Assembly: GCF_024713945.1 (NCBI RefSeq) | Contig: NC_134685.1 | Coordinates: forward strand, 2,723,001-2,787,000 | Direction: 5' to 3' | Source of the DNA: Dermatophagoides farinae | Taxonomy: Eukaryota > Arthropoda > Arachnida > Sarcoptiformes > Pyroglyphidae | DNA length: 64,000 nucleotides | In this document: positions 1-12,380 of the stretch, piece after piece | How the letters are laid out: each line of letters begins with the position of its first letter | Position numbering within the stretch: position 1 is the stretch's first letter | Notes under the pieces: model-generated | What the model was told of the DNA's origin: nothing | Databases searched by the model: none | What the model saw: the letters and a program-made list of their open reading frames with translations, nothing else | Program-made: the position numbers and the translations under genes

Positions 1-3000
1 ATATCTATCTATACTGATCAATCAAATCACTAGTTTTGATTCGATTCGATTCGATTCGATATATATGTGACTTGTTTGTGTTTGTAAAGAGCATCATCAT
101 CATCATCATCATCATCAATGATGCATGATGCTTGTGCAATGGATTCAATATATGTCTTGACTTGTTTTTTTTTTTGCTTTTTTATTTCATTGCATTTCTA
201 TCTTTTTCTCTTTTTCTCTATGCATGTATGCATTATCTTCTCTTTTGTGGTAATGTATGTATATTCATATGAATCACGAATATATATATGAATTATCCAT
301 CACCATGTAGATTTTTTTGAATGTAGTTGTTTGAATCAAATTTGTATTTGTATTTTTTTTTTTAATTTTTCGTTGTATGCTAAATAGCTATAGTTAACAT
401 TGATAATAATTTTTTTTTCTCTTTCTTCTTCTTTTTTTTCCCCAGAGATATATATTCGCAAACTGTTAATGAAATCAACAACAGCAACAGCGTTTACCAC
501 GAATGGGAAAAACTAGAGAGAGCCAATAATTTGACATTCATCATGATACACACACGCATGAAAATATAAACAAGATTTTTGTTTCCATACACACACTATA
601 TCGAATTCATTATCAACTATATAATCATATCACGTGCAAAAAAAAACGAACACAAAAATTCATTTTTGTGTTTTTTCCCACTTACCTGAAAAAAAAACAA
701 TTGAAGAGAGATCAGTTATCAATGGCAATCATCATCATCATCATCAGAGCTAACTAAACAAAACAAAACAAAATGCTCAAATCAAACTGGAATTAAACTG
801 ATGATTCTTGTGTGTTTATATATAAAAATATCCAATTGTATATAAATGGACGATGATGATGATGGTGATTGCAATCCAAAACAACGGCGAAAACGATGAT
901 TGCAATCCAAAACAACAACCACAACAACAACAACGACGACGACGACGACGATGGTAACAATTATCAATGAATGTAAAAATAAAAAAAAAATTCTACAAAT
1001 ATGCTACTCTTCTCTTTTCTTTTCTTATTTGTATACACAACAGACACTATCGAAATGATGATGGTGATGGCTACTTGTTTTATTGTTCAAATAGAGCTAC
1101 TACAACACCATCAACGATGATCAATGTTGTTTTTTTTTTATTTGAAATCCTGTTTTGAAATTTTTTTTTATGTTTTGTTTTGTTTTTTATTGATTGAAAC
1201 AAACAAAAAAACAAGTCCAATGTAGAGTATGTCAGTGTTAACAAAAAATCAAGATCAGTGTATAGTGATTTGATTCAATTGAATGGCATAGAAAAAGAAA
1301 TTTTTTTTTTTTTTTGTAATGACCATCAACCAAATCTATCAATTTATAAAACAGATTGAAAAAATGGATCGGATTTAAAAAAAAGAAAAGAAATCAAAGA
1401 GTTAACCCAAATCATCATGTTCATTATCAAGGATGGTCATTGATTGATTGTAATTGCTTACATTTTAAAATTTCAACTGATCAACGGAACAAGATTATTA
1501 TTCATTAATAAATCGAATAAATGAAATGGATTTCAATGTAATCGAAATTGAATTTATCATCGATGATGATGATGATGGTGATGAGATTTCAAAGTTCATA
1601 CATTTTTTTTTCTGGCGCAATCTTATTCAATCGATCGATATAATTTTTCTCTCTGTGTGTGTGTGCGTGTGTGTGTGTTTTTATTGATTGACATCATACA
1701 TTTGCAATATCGGGTGAAATATGATCCAATCGTTCGATCCAATTGAAGCAAATCAAATAATGAAAAAAAAAGAAAGTAACTTGATGGATTCGAATATTTT
1801 TATTTATTTATTTTTTTTTTTTTTTTTTTGTGTGTGGTCACGTGAAACCACATGATTTGGCCCAATTTGTTCAAGAACACTTTTTTTTGTAAAAATATGA
1901 TTTTTTTTTATTATTGCAATAATACAACAACAAATGTCAATATTTTGATATTGGTTTTATTGATGATCATGATATGATAATGATGATGATGATTATCATC
2001 ATATCATTAGCCAATTGAATCCAATTGGATAAGATATCTTAGTAATTCGATACAACTTGGTCGGCAAATTTTCACTTAACCAAAATTGATTTCTTCAATA
2101 TGGCAGCGTTTCACATTCGAAATTAATTGCCACTTTTCATCATCATCATCATCAATCGATCCTATGATCAATACTAATTGTGATTAAAATGTATTTATGG
2201 CGGAAATCAACAAAGCACTAAAAAAAAAAAATTATTATGATCAATCAAAATGATGATGTGATTCAAAGTACAACAAAACAGAAATAAAAAAATCCATTTG
2301 CAAAATATTTGAAATTTTAAATGTATTATAATGGATATTATTCACAATAGATGGCGATGACTATGAAATATTTTTTTTTTTTTGAATTATCATTTTTGTT
2401 TTATCACCACTAGATGGTGATCAAAAAAAAATAAAAATTCTCTTTTTATCAATAACGATGTTTTTTTTTTTTTTTTGGCCACACCTCCATCGATGATATT
2501 CTCATACCTCAATGCTCAGCTTGTTATTGCAACAAGCACACACACACATTTTTTATATATATATATACCACTACCACATATGATTGACAAACATGAATTT
2601 TTTTTTTTTTTTGGTTCATTCCATCTGAGAATTCATGGATCCATGAAATATAATTTATTATCATTTTCAACAACAACAATAACAACAACAACAACAACGA
2701 CAACAACAAACTTTTAAAAAAAATTTAAATAAAACTGCAAAGTATTAAAAAAAAAAAATTTAAAACTTGACAAAAAAAAAACCAATCAACTTGCGCGGTA
2801 GCTTCGAAATAATTATCACATCTTTTCTGTGATTTTAACTGTCTCTGTCTGTGTGTATTATCTATCTCTATAAACATTGTGGTCACCACTGACGACAACA
2901 CAATCTATTATTATCAATTGTCATCATCAAGTCCATTGACATTATATATTCAACATCATTGACCCTAGTCAGCAAACAAAGAAAAAAAATCTGTCATCCA

Positions 3001-6000
3001 ATCAAAAAAATAGAGAAAGAATTCTTCTTCAAAAAACAAAAAAAAAAATCTAAAATCCCAACTTTAGATTCATCCATCTGGCTTCTTTTTCAAGGGATTA
3101 TATCAAATTTTCTATGTGTTTGCGACTATCTGTGTTGGTTTAGGTTCGACAACTTTTACATCCATTCACGGGCTGGCCATCTGGATTTTCTTCCTTCAAT
3201 TCGAACGTTTTGTTTTGTTCCAAACACACACGTACCAGTTTTTTTTTTTTTTTGGATCAATGAAATAATGATGAAAACGGCATGCAATATACGCCATGAA
3301 ATATACGCCACCATTGTTTGTTTGTATTGCATACATAAATGAAACGTTTGAATTTTCGTATCTGAAACGTCAGTGACAACAAACCAAATTATTAATGCAC
3401 AAAAAAAAAATAATACCCAGTGATAATGGTGGTTTCAAAAGTCATCATCCGATGCTCTAATTTTTTTTTCTCCATTCATATTCAGTCCAACCAAAACTAG
3501 CCATCTACAATTTATTTATTTAAACTTTGACATCCAAAAATAGACATCAAAAAGTAAGGAGGTAAGTTTTTTTTTTATTTATTTATTTTTGAAATTATTT
3601 TTCCAAATGTTTAGATTTTTGTAGATTGCATCTTATATCTCATTTTTTTCGGTCACGATCATCATCATCGTTGATGATAACGGCCATGATGATGATCATT
3701 TAGGCAATTCAATTCATAATGGTTCAAATGTATTTGTATTGTGTCATCCATTTTTTTTTCGAATGAGTACACATTTTTTCATTTTACTTTGAAATAGTTT
3801 TTTTCCTGATTTCCTTGAAATTTTCAGTGATTTATTTATTTATTCATTGTTTTTTTTTCTCATTTCGTTTTTCACATCAAAATTTCATCCGTTCAAAGTT
3901 TTTGGCAACCATTCAACTTTGAACAGGTCGATGGCCGACACTTTTTTCCACTTTTTGATTTTTTTTTTGTTTCGTCTCGATTCATTTGATATGATGATGG
4001 TGAAAAAAGAGAGAAATTCAAGATTATCACATCAAGTCAAATATTTCAAGAATAAATGAATGAATGAACGAATCAAGTTATTGTCCGAATGTTGAAAAGT
4101 TGTCCAACAACAACAACAACAACAACAACGACGACGACGACCATGATGACGACGACGACTTATTACTGTCCATATAAAAACTTGAATCGAATCAATGATG
4201 CTAATCGTTTATATTTTGACCTTGAATTGAAAAAAATTTTTGCCTTGTTTAAAGCATGTAAAAAATAGTTGTTCCTGATTTGGAACAAAAATAAACAAAT
4301 GTGAAATTTCTTTACCGGATATTCAAAATAATATAATGATATATATACGTTGTTTAGGAGTTTTTCTTTCGTTTGTTTTGTCGTGATTTTTTTTTCTTGC
4401 AGAAATCTTTTAATTTTATTAGCATTTTTTTTAATGGTCATCATCATAATAATGATGATGATGATAATTGCCATGAATTATGGCTCTAGTATACACACAA
4501 GGGTTGAACTTGAATTCTTTTTAATGTTTGTATGAACTATGATGATGATGATGAATTTGATATGCAAGCATAGAGGTCTCTTTTTGTTTTCTAGTTTTCA
4601 ACAATCACGATGACCACCATCCATGAATGATGATTATGATGATGATATCATGTCCATTTTTTTTATATTATGATGATTATTATTTTTAACTACTTTTGAC
4701 CATCATTTAATGATGATGATGTTCATCATTTTCGATAAAATAACCCTGGTGGTGGTCAATTAATGTTTTTTTTTCTAGAAAAAAAAGCCGAAACCCGGCC
4801 CATTGTTTAAAATCATCCAGAAAAAAAATCAAACAAGTTCACATTACAGTTTATGAATATATTTTTTTTTGTTTGTTTCTCAACAATCCTCTTAGCATTT
4901 TATTATGAAAAAAATTCATTTTTGTTGTTGTTGTTGTTCCTGTTTGTTGCCAACCACTTCAAGTTTGTTCGATGATGAATGAATGATGGATATTTTGCTG
5001 ACGAAAAAATAAAACTGAGACCATAGTTTTTTTTTGGCCATTTCATTTTGAAACAAATTTTTTTTACTCGTTTAGTTTCATGTTTGCCTTATTCAGTGAA
5101 TCGTTGTTGTTGTTGTTGTTGTTATGATCCATTTGGATTGATGGCAATGAGGAAATGGGAAAAATTTTTTTTTCTTTTCATTCATCAATCCTTTTTTTTC
5201 CTGTGATATATAATCTCCAGAAATCATTTCTATATGATAATCGTTTCTATAATTTCTTGCCATGATGTTTTCGTGTGTGTGTGTGTGTGAAAAAATGACA
5301 TTTTTTATCATCACCATCTTTTTTTTTGTTTGCTTAAGTGAAGCTTCTTGAAAAATAAAAAATTTTGTCTGTTATATCATCATTCAATTTGATGATAGAT
5401 TCGATTTTTTTTATATATATCACATCTCATCGATGATAATGATGTCTGTGATAAAACATTTGTCAGTGGTGGTGGTGGTGTATTGCTAAATCATTTTTTT
5501 TGTTTGTTTGTCTGTTTAAATAATAACCAATTGAATGAATGAATTGTTGCCAGACTAAACAACAACAACAACAATAATAACAATCACCAATATATTGCAA
5601 TAAAAGGTAGGTGTTTTCTGCGTTGTATATGACCATTATTATGTGCGTAGGTGCCATGATGATGGCGTGAAAAAAAAATTCCATTACATCACACGTTATA
5701 ATGTATGTATGTATGTATATATTACACATTGATTTTCAATCAAATCAAATCTTTTATTCCATACTATTTGATTCAATTTCGACAAAATAAGCTTCCTGTT
5801 TGCTTCGTTTTTTTTTATATTTATACAACTTTGTTTTCATGTTTGTGTTGTGTTGTGTCGTGGATTTTTGTACCTGTTTGTCTGAGCATCACTTTTCGAT
5901 TTGATCTAAATCATTCAGGATGTCGACGAAATGATTTGTTATTTAATTAATTAATTTTTTTTTCTTTTAATCTTGTTCTTTATCTACGTATATATAAAAT

Positions 6001-9000
6001 CACGCATCAAGCATACATATCGATTTGATTGATGAACAACAACAACAACAACAATAACAATAAAAATAATACCATAACCACGCAGTATGTGTAGTTGGAT
6101 CACAATTTGGTGACATAAATATCAAAAATCTCCATGTATTCATCTATTGTATGTGTATAATTCCGTTTTTATTATTATTATAATAACGGTATATCTAATG
6201 GTATTTAGTTTACATTGGAAGCTTTACGACCATTATCGTTATCGTTATCTTTCGTTTTTTTTTTTTGTTTCACATACATTCTTTGAATTGATCACACAAG
6301 TGGTTTTTGTGATCGATCATATATACATGGCAAAACCACACACACACACACACACACACACACATAAAAGATATATCTAGCCAACGATCAAATGGAATGT
6401 GTTTTATTATTATTATTATTATCATTTTAAAACTACACATTCTCTCGATTCGGTTTGTATTTTTTTTTTTTTTTTGTTATTAGTCTAGTGTTGATTGTCA
6501 TTTTTTTTTCTTGATTTTTATTTCTAATGATCAGTGATCCAGTGATCTAAATTTACAGTGGCCAAATATAAAACATATAAATCCAATGAAAATTAATGTC
6601 TTTGGTGGGCTTTTTTTTCCCATTCAAACTGCCCATCACATCATCAGGTATGTGTGTGTGTGTGTGTGTGTGTTTGTCTTTGCATCCTTCATCATATGAA
6701 TGTGGTGAAAATCTTCACCAATAACCTTTGATGATATTTGTACGTTTTTTTTATTTGTGTTTTTTATTATTTGGAAAATTTTTTATAGTTTGAATTATGG
6801 TTTTGTAAAATTTTATCATGTTTTTCTTTTGATCAAATTGTTTTTTTGTTTAGTTATTGCTTACCAAACGATAATGGTGATGATGATGATGATTATCGTT
6901 GTTGTTGTCACCACCATCATCATCATCACCATGGTTATATCTCGTACGTGCAAATGTGTATGTGTATGTTGAATATTTTTTTTTGTCCTTTATTTATTTA
7001 TTCAATTCAATGTGATTTATGTATGTGTTTCTATATTAGTTGTTAACAGTTTGTTTTTGTTGAATTTTTTCAATTTTTGATTCGGTTCGATGATTCTTTT
7101 TTTTTGCTTTTTCGTTTTGTATCGGTGGTAAAAAAAAAAAAAAAAATAAAATCCAATTAGAAATGGCAATGAAAATTATCATTCATTGGAATTTGGTGTT
7201 TTACGAAAATAATAATAAAATTCATCATGAATGAATGAATGTGGTTAATTAACATTATTTAATCATAAAAAATGATAATTTTTCTGATGATGATGATGAT
7301 GATAAGATTCAAAGTGTTGAAATATATTTTTCATGATTTGCTGATGTGTGTAGTAAGCAGCCTGTATAATGTACCTGTTTTTATTTGATTTTTGTTTTCT
7401 GGTGAGAAAAAAAAAATATTGATAATCGATTTTCTTTCTTTCTTTTTTTTGAAATTTTGCAAATGTTTATGAGGTCAAACTTGTGTATTTGTGGTCTGTT
7501 TATCCATATTTTTTTTTTTTTTTTTTTTTTGGCAAACAACACGATCATCAATTGATTGTCGATGATGGTGATGTTTTACATGTTTTTCTCTAAAAAAATT
7601 TTTTCATTCATTGATGATGATGATGATGATGTGCCCCTTGTTTTTCTATTATTATGACGGTTAAATATCCGTTTTCGATGTATTCATCTTGTGATGTTTT
7701 CATGTTGATGATCATTGATTGATTTTGTGTGTGTGTGTGTGTGTGTGTTTGGTCTCTATCATGTGTTTCTATGTGTTGTTGTGATTTAATAGTATGGCCA
7801 CATATATCATGATAGTTCATTATGTATCTAAATAATTGTTTGGTGTATGTGTGCGTGTAACTTTTTTTGTTGTTGCATTGCGAACTGGAAACATTATATT
7901 CACAATTTTGCAATTTAATTCATCACATCATCATATGTAATCAACAAATGAATCAAATTATCGCATTTCCTTCTCATCATCATTGTTTTTGCAATTTGTA
8001 ACTCCGGGATTGCATCTTAAATGTATTTATATAAATTTGAAATTCAAATGATTAATTCAGGTAGGTAAAAATCCGGTTTTCAAAATGTCTTTTTTAATTA
8101 TTGAATTTTAATTGTAAATTTTCAAATAATTCATTTGTTGCTGTCATTTTTTTTCGATTGATTGATTGATTGATTCATTGTTCTATTATGATAAATGAAA
8201 AATTCATTCACATACACAAATACGAAAAAAAAACAACTTGGCAATTATGAATAAATCATGGTTTAGTTATGTAATTTGACGCTTCATTTGAAGGTCGACT
8301 GCCACCACCAACATCACCACCACCGCCACAATACAATACAATACCATGCATGCATGTGTTTTATATATGATATATGAAAAAATGAACAGAAAAGAAACGC
8401 GTTTTTGTAATTTGATGTATGAATCTCACTGGCAATATATGTGAAAGTTGTCCATTCAACAATATTTTTCAAGCATTTGCTTTGTTGTTATTTGATTCGG
8501 TTAATTCATAATACCGAATTGTCATCATCATCATTATGGATAAAGAAAATGCACGACAATTTCAATGACTTGTTCATTTGGTTTTTTTCCTAAAAAAAAT
8601 CACGACTTCAATGTCATTTCAATTCAAAAAAATGACAAATCTTTTCCGTTGTAAATATACAACTTTTATAATAAACTAAATTATTAATTTGAGCAACAAG
8701 TGTGTTTTTGATTTTTCTTTTTCATGTCACACATCTATCTATCTATCTATCTATCCAAATGATTTAATTCAACTTGGTTATTGTCGTTGATGATGACAGT
8801 TGTCACCATTATAATGGTGAAATTCATAGAAAAACATAAATAATCATCATCACATATGTATCAATCAATCAAAGTGTCTAATTTTTTTTTTTTTTTTTTG
8901 CTGTCATCGATTCATCCATAATCCATAATTACATTTTAAGTGTCCCCCTCTGTGTGTGTGTTCGTGTTTATCAGTTTTATCATCATTTCAACAAAATCCG

Positions 9001-9118
9001 CGCATATACACACACTTGACAAAAATTGTTTATTTCTCTGTATGTGTGTATGTTTTTTTTAAATGTTCAGTTCATTAATCTCGATGTTTTGTTTGTATTT
9101 TGTTTTTGTATTTTGTAG
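1..9118. other. Gene-poor, repeat-rich intergenic or 5' intronic region
   Basis: No open reading frame here looks like a protein; the longest open stretches translate microsatellites and poly-T. The DNA is poly-A/T tracts, GAT/CAT trinucleotide runs, CAA/TTG runs (for example around 4110 and 5105) and CA/TG runs (around 1650, 6340 and 6653). A good splice donor (AG|GTAAGT) ends at 3561/3562 and a good acceptor (TTTTGTAG) lies at 9111-9118, so part of this stretch may be a 5' UTR intron of the dsRNA-binding gene that follows; that is inference. Confidence 0.6.
9111..9118 (+). promoter_or_regulatory. Probable 5' UTR splice acceptor
   Basis: A T-rich tract ends in TTTTGTAG 43 bases before the ATG of the dsRNA-binding gene, with a stop in frame between. 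It suggests that the first exon is non-coding and lies upstream. The matching donor is unknown; 3562 is one candidate. Confidence 0.4.
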
Positions 9119-9161
9119 GATTTAATTGGATATAAATTATTTATAATAATAATAATAAAGA

Positions 9162-11057
9162 ATGCCATCGACAATAACATCAACATCATCTATGTCATCA
9201 TCGTCAATGATGATGATGATGATGGTAAACAACAACAACAACAACAACAATATGTCAACATTAACGACGGCTGTTACACGACCAAAACAAGTGATCAAAG
9301 ATTATTGCCGTCAAAAACATTATAAAGGACCTATTTATTATTTAACACATGAGGAAAAAGTTGATCTTCATAAACATTATACCGTACAATTATGGATCAA
9401 TGATAATTTCAATGCCAAAGGTATTGGCCTTTCCAGACGTAATGCTGAATTCAAAGCAGCATTAGAAGCTATCCAATTGTTTCATGAGAATGATCCATCC
9501 ATATTGGAGCTAATAAAACAATCAAATGATCGATCATTCGGTAGCCTAAGACGTCGTCGACCAATAAATCGGTCATTTAGTGTTGATTATATATCAAATG
9601 CTAATCGTGCCGATTCATTTGCATCGATGGCCAATGGTCATTATGATGCAAATGATGGCCGTCAGTCCGTAACACCAAGTATGGATGGTATTGATTCAAT
9701 TACATTAAAAAGTGATTGTAAGTGAAAAATTGAATGAAATGTACGGAAGTTTAACTTATAAATTGTTGTTTTTGTTCCCTTTCAAATAGATTCCAATGTT
9801 ATGGCATTATCGAACAATGTTATTGATAAATCTAAAGACAATTTTCATCATAATCATCACGAAACATCATCGGATGAAGGTGTTTGTACGGAAGAAAGTG
9901 AATGCTCAAATTCAGCACTTCCTTCACCGAAATTAAACAATCATAGACAAACAAAGGATTTGAAACGAAACAGTTATAATAATGATAATACGAAACGATC
10001 ATTTAGCTTTTTGCCATCATCATTAATGTTATTAAGTTCATTACGTGATTTTAGTCGTAGATCTTTTCGGCGATCAAAATCATTATCAAATAATGGACGA
10101 CGAAAAACTGAAACCGATAATGAACCATCATCAACAGCATCGACGATATCAGCATCGTCATCATTATCATCATCATCATCATCGACAACAACACCAAGAC
10201 CGATATCATCATCATCCAGTTCATCATCATCATCAACATCGGCATTTTCATCCGATTCATCCATATCATCCACACATCAAACAATACATAACAATGCAAA
10301 AGATCATCATAATGACTTTGGTGAACCACAAATAATGGCTACAACATCTATGATAATACCAATGAATGAAGAAGCAGCAATAATTCATTCTAATCATTAT
10401 CAATCATCAAATATAATTGTTGAATCAATTATTGAAGAAGAGGAAGAAGAAGTGGAACAATCGAATAATGATGAAAATAATAACAATAATAATAAAAATA
10501 ATAACAAACAATCATCATTATTATCAATAAATCGTAGCTTATTATTCAATAATGGCAGCAATAAAAGAATCGATAGAATTGATCATAACCAAAATGGTAT
10601 TATTCGTAGCTATTCAAGTTCATTATTATCACAACAACATGTTTGTCCACATAATCATTTCTCAATATATGGACCAATTCTTTGTAATAGTACGGAAAAT
10701 TGTTCCACTCTACATAGTCACCACAGGGAAACAATTGAAACAAGTCCAACAGCAATATTATTAAAATATTGTATACGAATGTATCTACCATTACCATATT
10801 ATGATATACATTTTGATCAAAAATTTATGGTTACATGTCGTGTGATAATGTCAATTGAATCATCAACAAATAATAATAATAATGATCAACAACAACAACA
10901 ACAACATCGCAATCCAAAACGTACTATACCGGAACAATATATTGATCATCAATTTACAGCTAAAGGTCATGGTGAAATATTACGTGAAGCTAGAAATATG
11001 GCAGCTAAATTGGTTATTAATAAATTGACTGTTGCTGGTCTTTTCCATGATGAATAA
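9162..11057 (+). CDS. Double-stranded RNA-binding domain protein (two dsRBDs), Staufen-like candidate
   Basis: Two coding exons, 9162-9717 and 9790-11057, joined by a 72-bp GT-AG intron (phase 1), give 607 residues. The ATG at 9162 follows an in-frame TAA at 9156 and a likely 5' UTR acceptor at 9118. Residues ~43-108 read as a dsRBD: an N-terminal helix (IKDYCRQKHYKGPIYYL), a beta strand (YTVQLWINDNFNAKGIG) and a basic Ala-rich last helix (SRRNAEFKAALEAIQLF). A second, divergent dsRBD lies at the extreme C-terminus (from ~residue 510: LLKYCIRMYLPLPYYDI, then FTAKGHGEILREARNMAAKL), with an Asn/Gln run between its first strands. The ~400 residues between are Ser/Asn-rich with acidic runs and look disordered. 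Such domains bind RNA duplexes in localisation, editing or silencing. Staufen kinship rests on the first domain only; another dsRBD family is possible. A poly-A signal lies near 11327. Confidence 0.72.
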
Positions 11058-12380
11058 CATTGGAATTGAACAACACAACACCATTTAAAATCCAATACTC
11101 TCTAATCAGCTTTGACTAAATTTTTTAAAACTTTATTATTATCGATTATGGATTATTAATATTTATTATTTTCATCTTTAAATACACACATATATATACA
11201 ATCATCATGATGAAATGAAATGTCATTTTTTTTTACTTTACTTATGATGATTATTATTATATTTTTATTTTTATAATTCATAGTTATTAATGATTATTGA
11301 TTGATTAGAAATTTTTTTTTGTTTATAAATAAATATACATGAAGAATTAATCTTGTGCTTGATAATTTTTTGCGTGTGCGTGTGTGTGTTTTTTTTTCTT
11401 GGTTGACCATGATTGTTGTTGGTGAATTAGTCACAATTGATTTGATTCGATTTTTTTTTTTTGATTATTAACTGGCAATATGGGTATGTTTGTTTGTTTG
11501 TTTCTGTGTGTGTGTATGTATTCGATTGGTGTTTTTTTTTTCTAGGTGAAATTGATTTTCTAATCAAATCAAATAAATGGATCCTACAACAGAGAATGAT
11601 ATTTGTAGAATAGAAAAGGAAATCCTTGATGATTGAATTTATTCATTCAACATTCGATAATGATCGATAGTGGATAAATAATATCTAAACATTGGAATCT
11701 CATTGACATTTCCTCGCTACATATACCATAAACCAACCACATCCTCATTCAATTCATTCATTCATTTCCGTTTTCATTGAAACAAAAAACAACGACAACA
11801 ACAACAACAACAACACTGATAGATCAATGAAATCGCCGTTCCGTTTTCAGCAGCAGCAGCAGCAACAACAACAACAACAACAACAACAGCTATAAAAATT
11901 ACAAAGACGACAAATACAACAAAATTCTACGAAATAATTGATACAACATGCACACACACACACACACACACAATATTTATTCATCATTTATAAATATCAT
12001 TACCAAATAAAAATCACTGGAAAATTTTTTTTCGATTTTAATCAGCAACAGTTTTTTTGTGTGTGAATTTTGTATTGATTTTCAAAACAAACGACGACGA
12101 CGATGATGATGATTCAGTCCATTTTGAATTTGATTGCCATTTGTTTGGCAATTACCATTGTCTAATCTGGTGAAAAAAAAATTTTTTTTTCTTTACACAT
12201 TGGTTTTATTTTTTATTTTATTTTTTATTGATTACAAATCAATTTTATCAATTTGGTTTTAGTGGTGGTGGCAAAAAAAAAAAAAAAATTTTTGTTTGTC
12301 CACTGCTTTATTTCTATTTTCTTTTCTAATGTGAATGAAATGAACTTGTGGACACTTTTTCCAAAACAGTGAGAAAAAAA
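11058..12380. other. Intergenic region, 3' UTR of dsRBD gene and 5' region of MAM gene
   Basis: No coding sequence seen. AATAAA signals near 11327 fit the end of the upstream mRNA. The rest holds CAA/CAG repeats (11795-11890), a CA run (11950-11971) and poly-T. No clear TATA box was picked for the downstream gene. Confidence 0.6.

Noticed and set aside
2959-3342. 127-codon plus-strand frame
   Set aside because: Composed of Lys/Phe runs from poly-A/T, no recognisable domain, no splice or start context.
9974-10335. Overlapping frames on both strands inside the dsRBD gene
   Set aside because: Shadows of the Ser/Thr repeat coding sequence.
12348-12380. GTG start extending the MAM gene upstream
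   Set aside because: A eukaryotic mRNA is expected to use ATG; the signal peptide follows the ATGs at 12381/12399.
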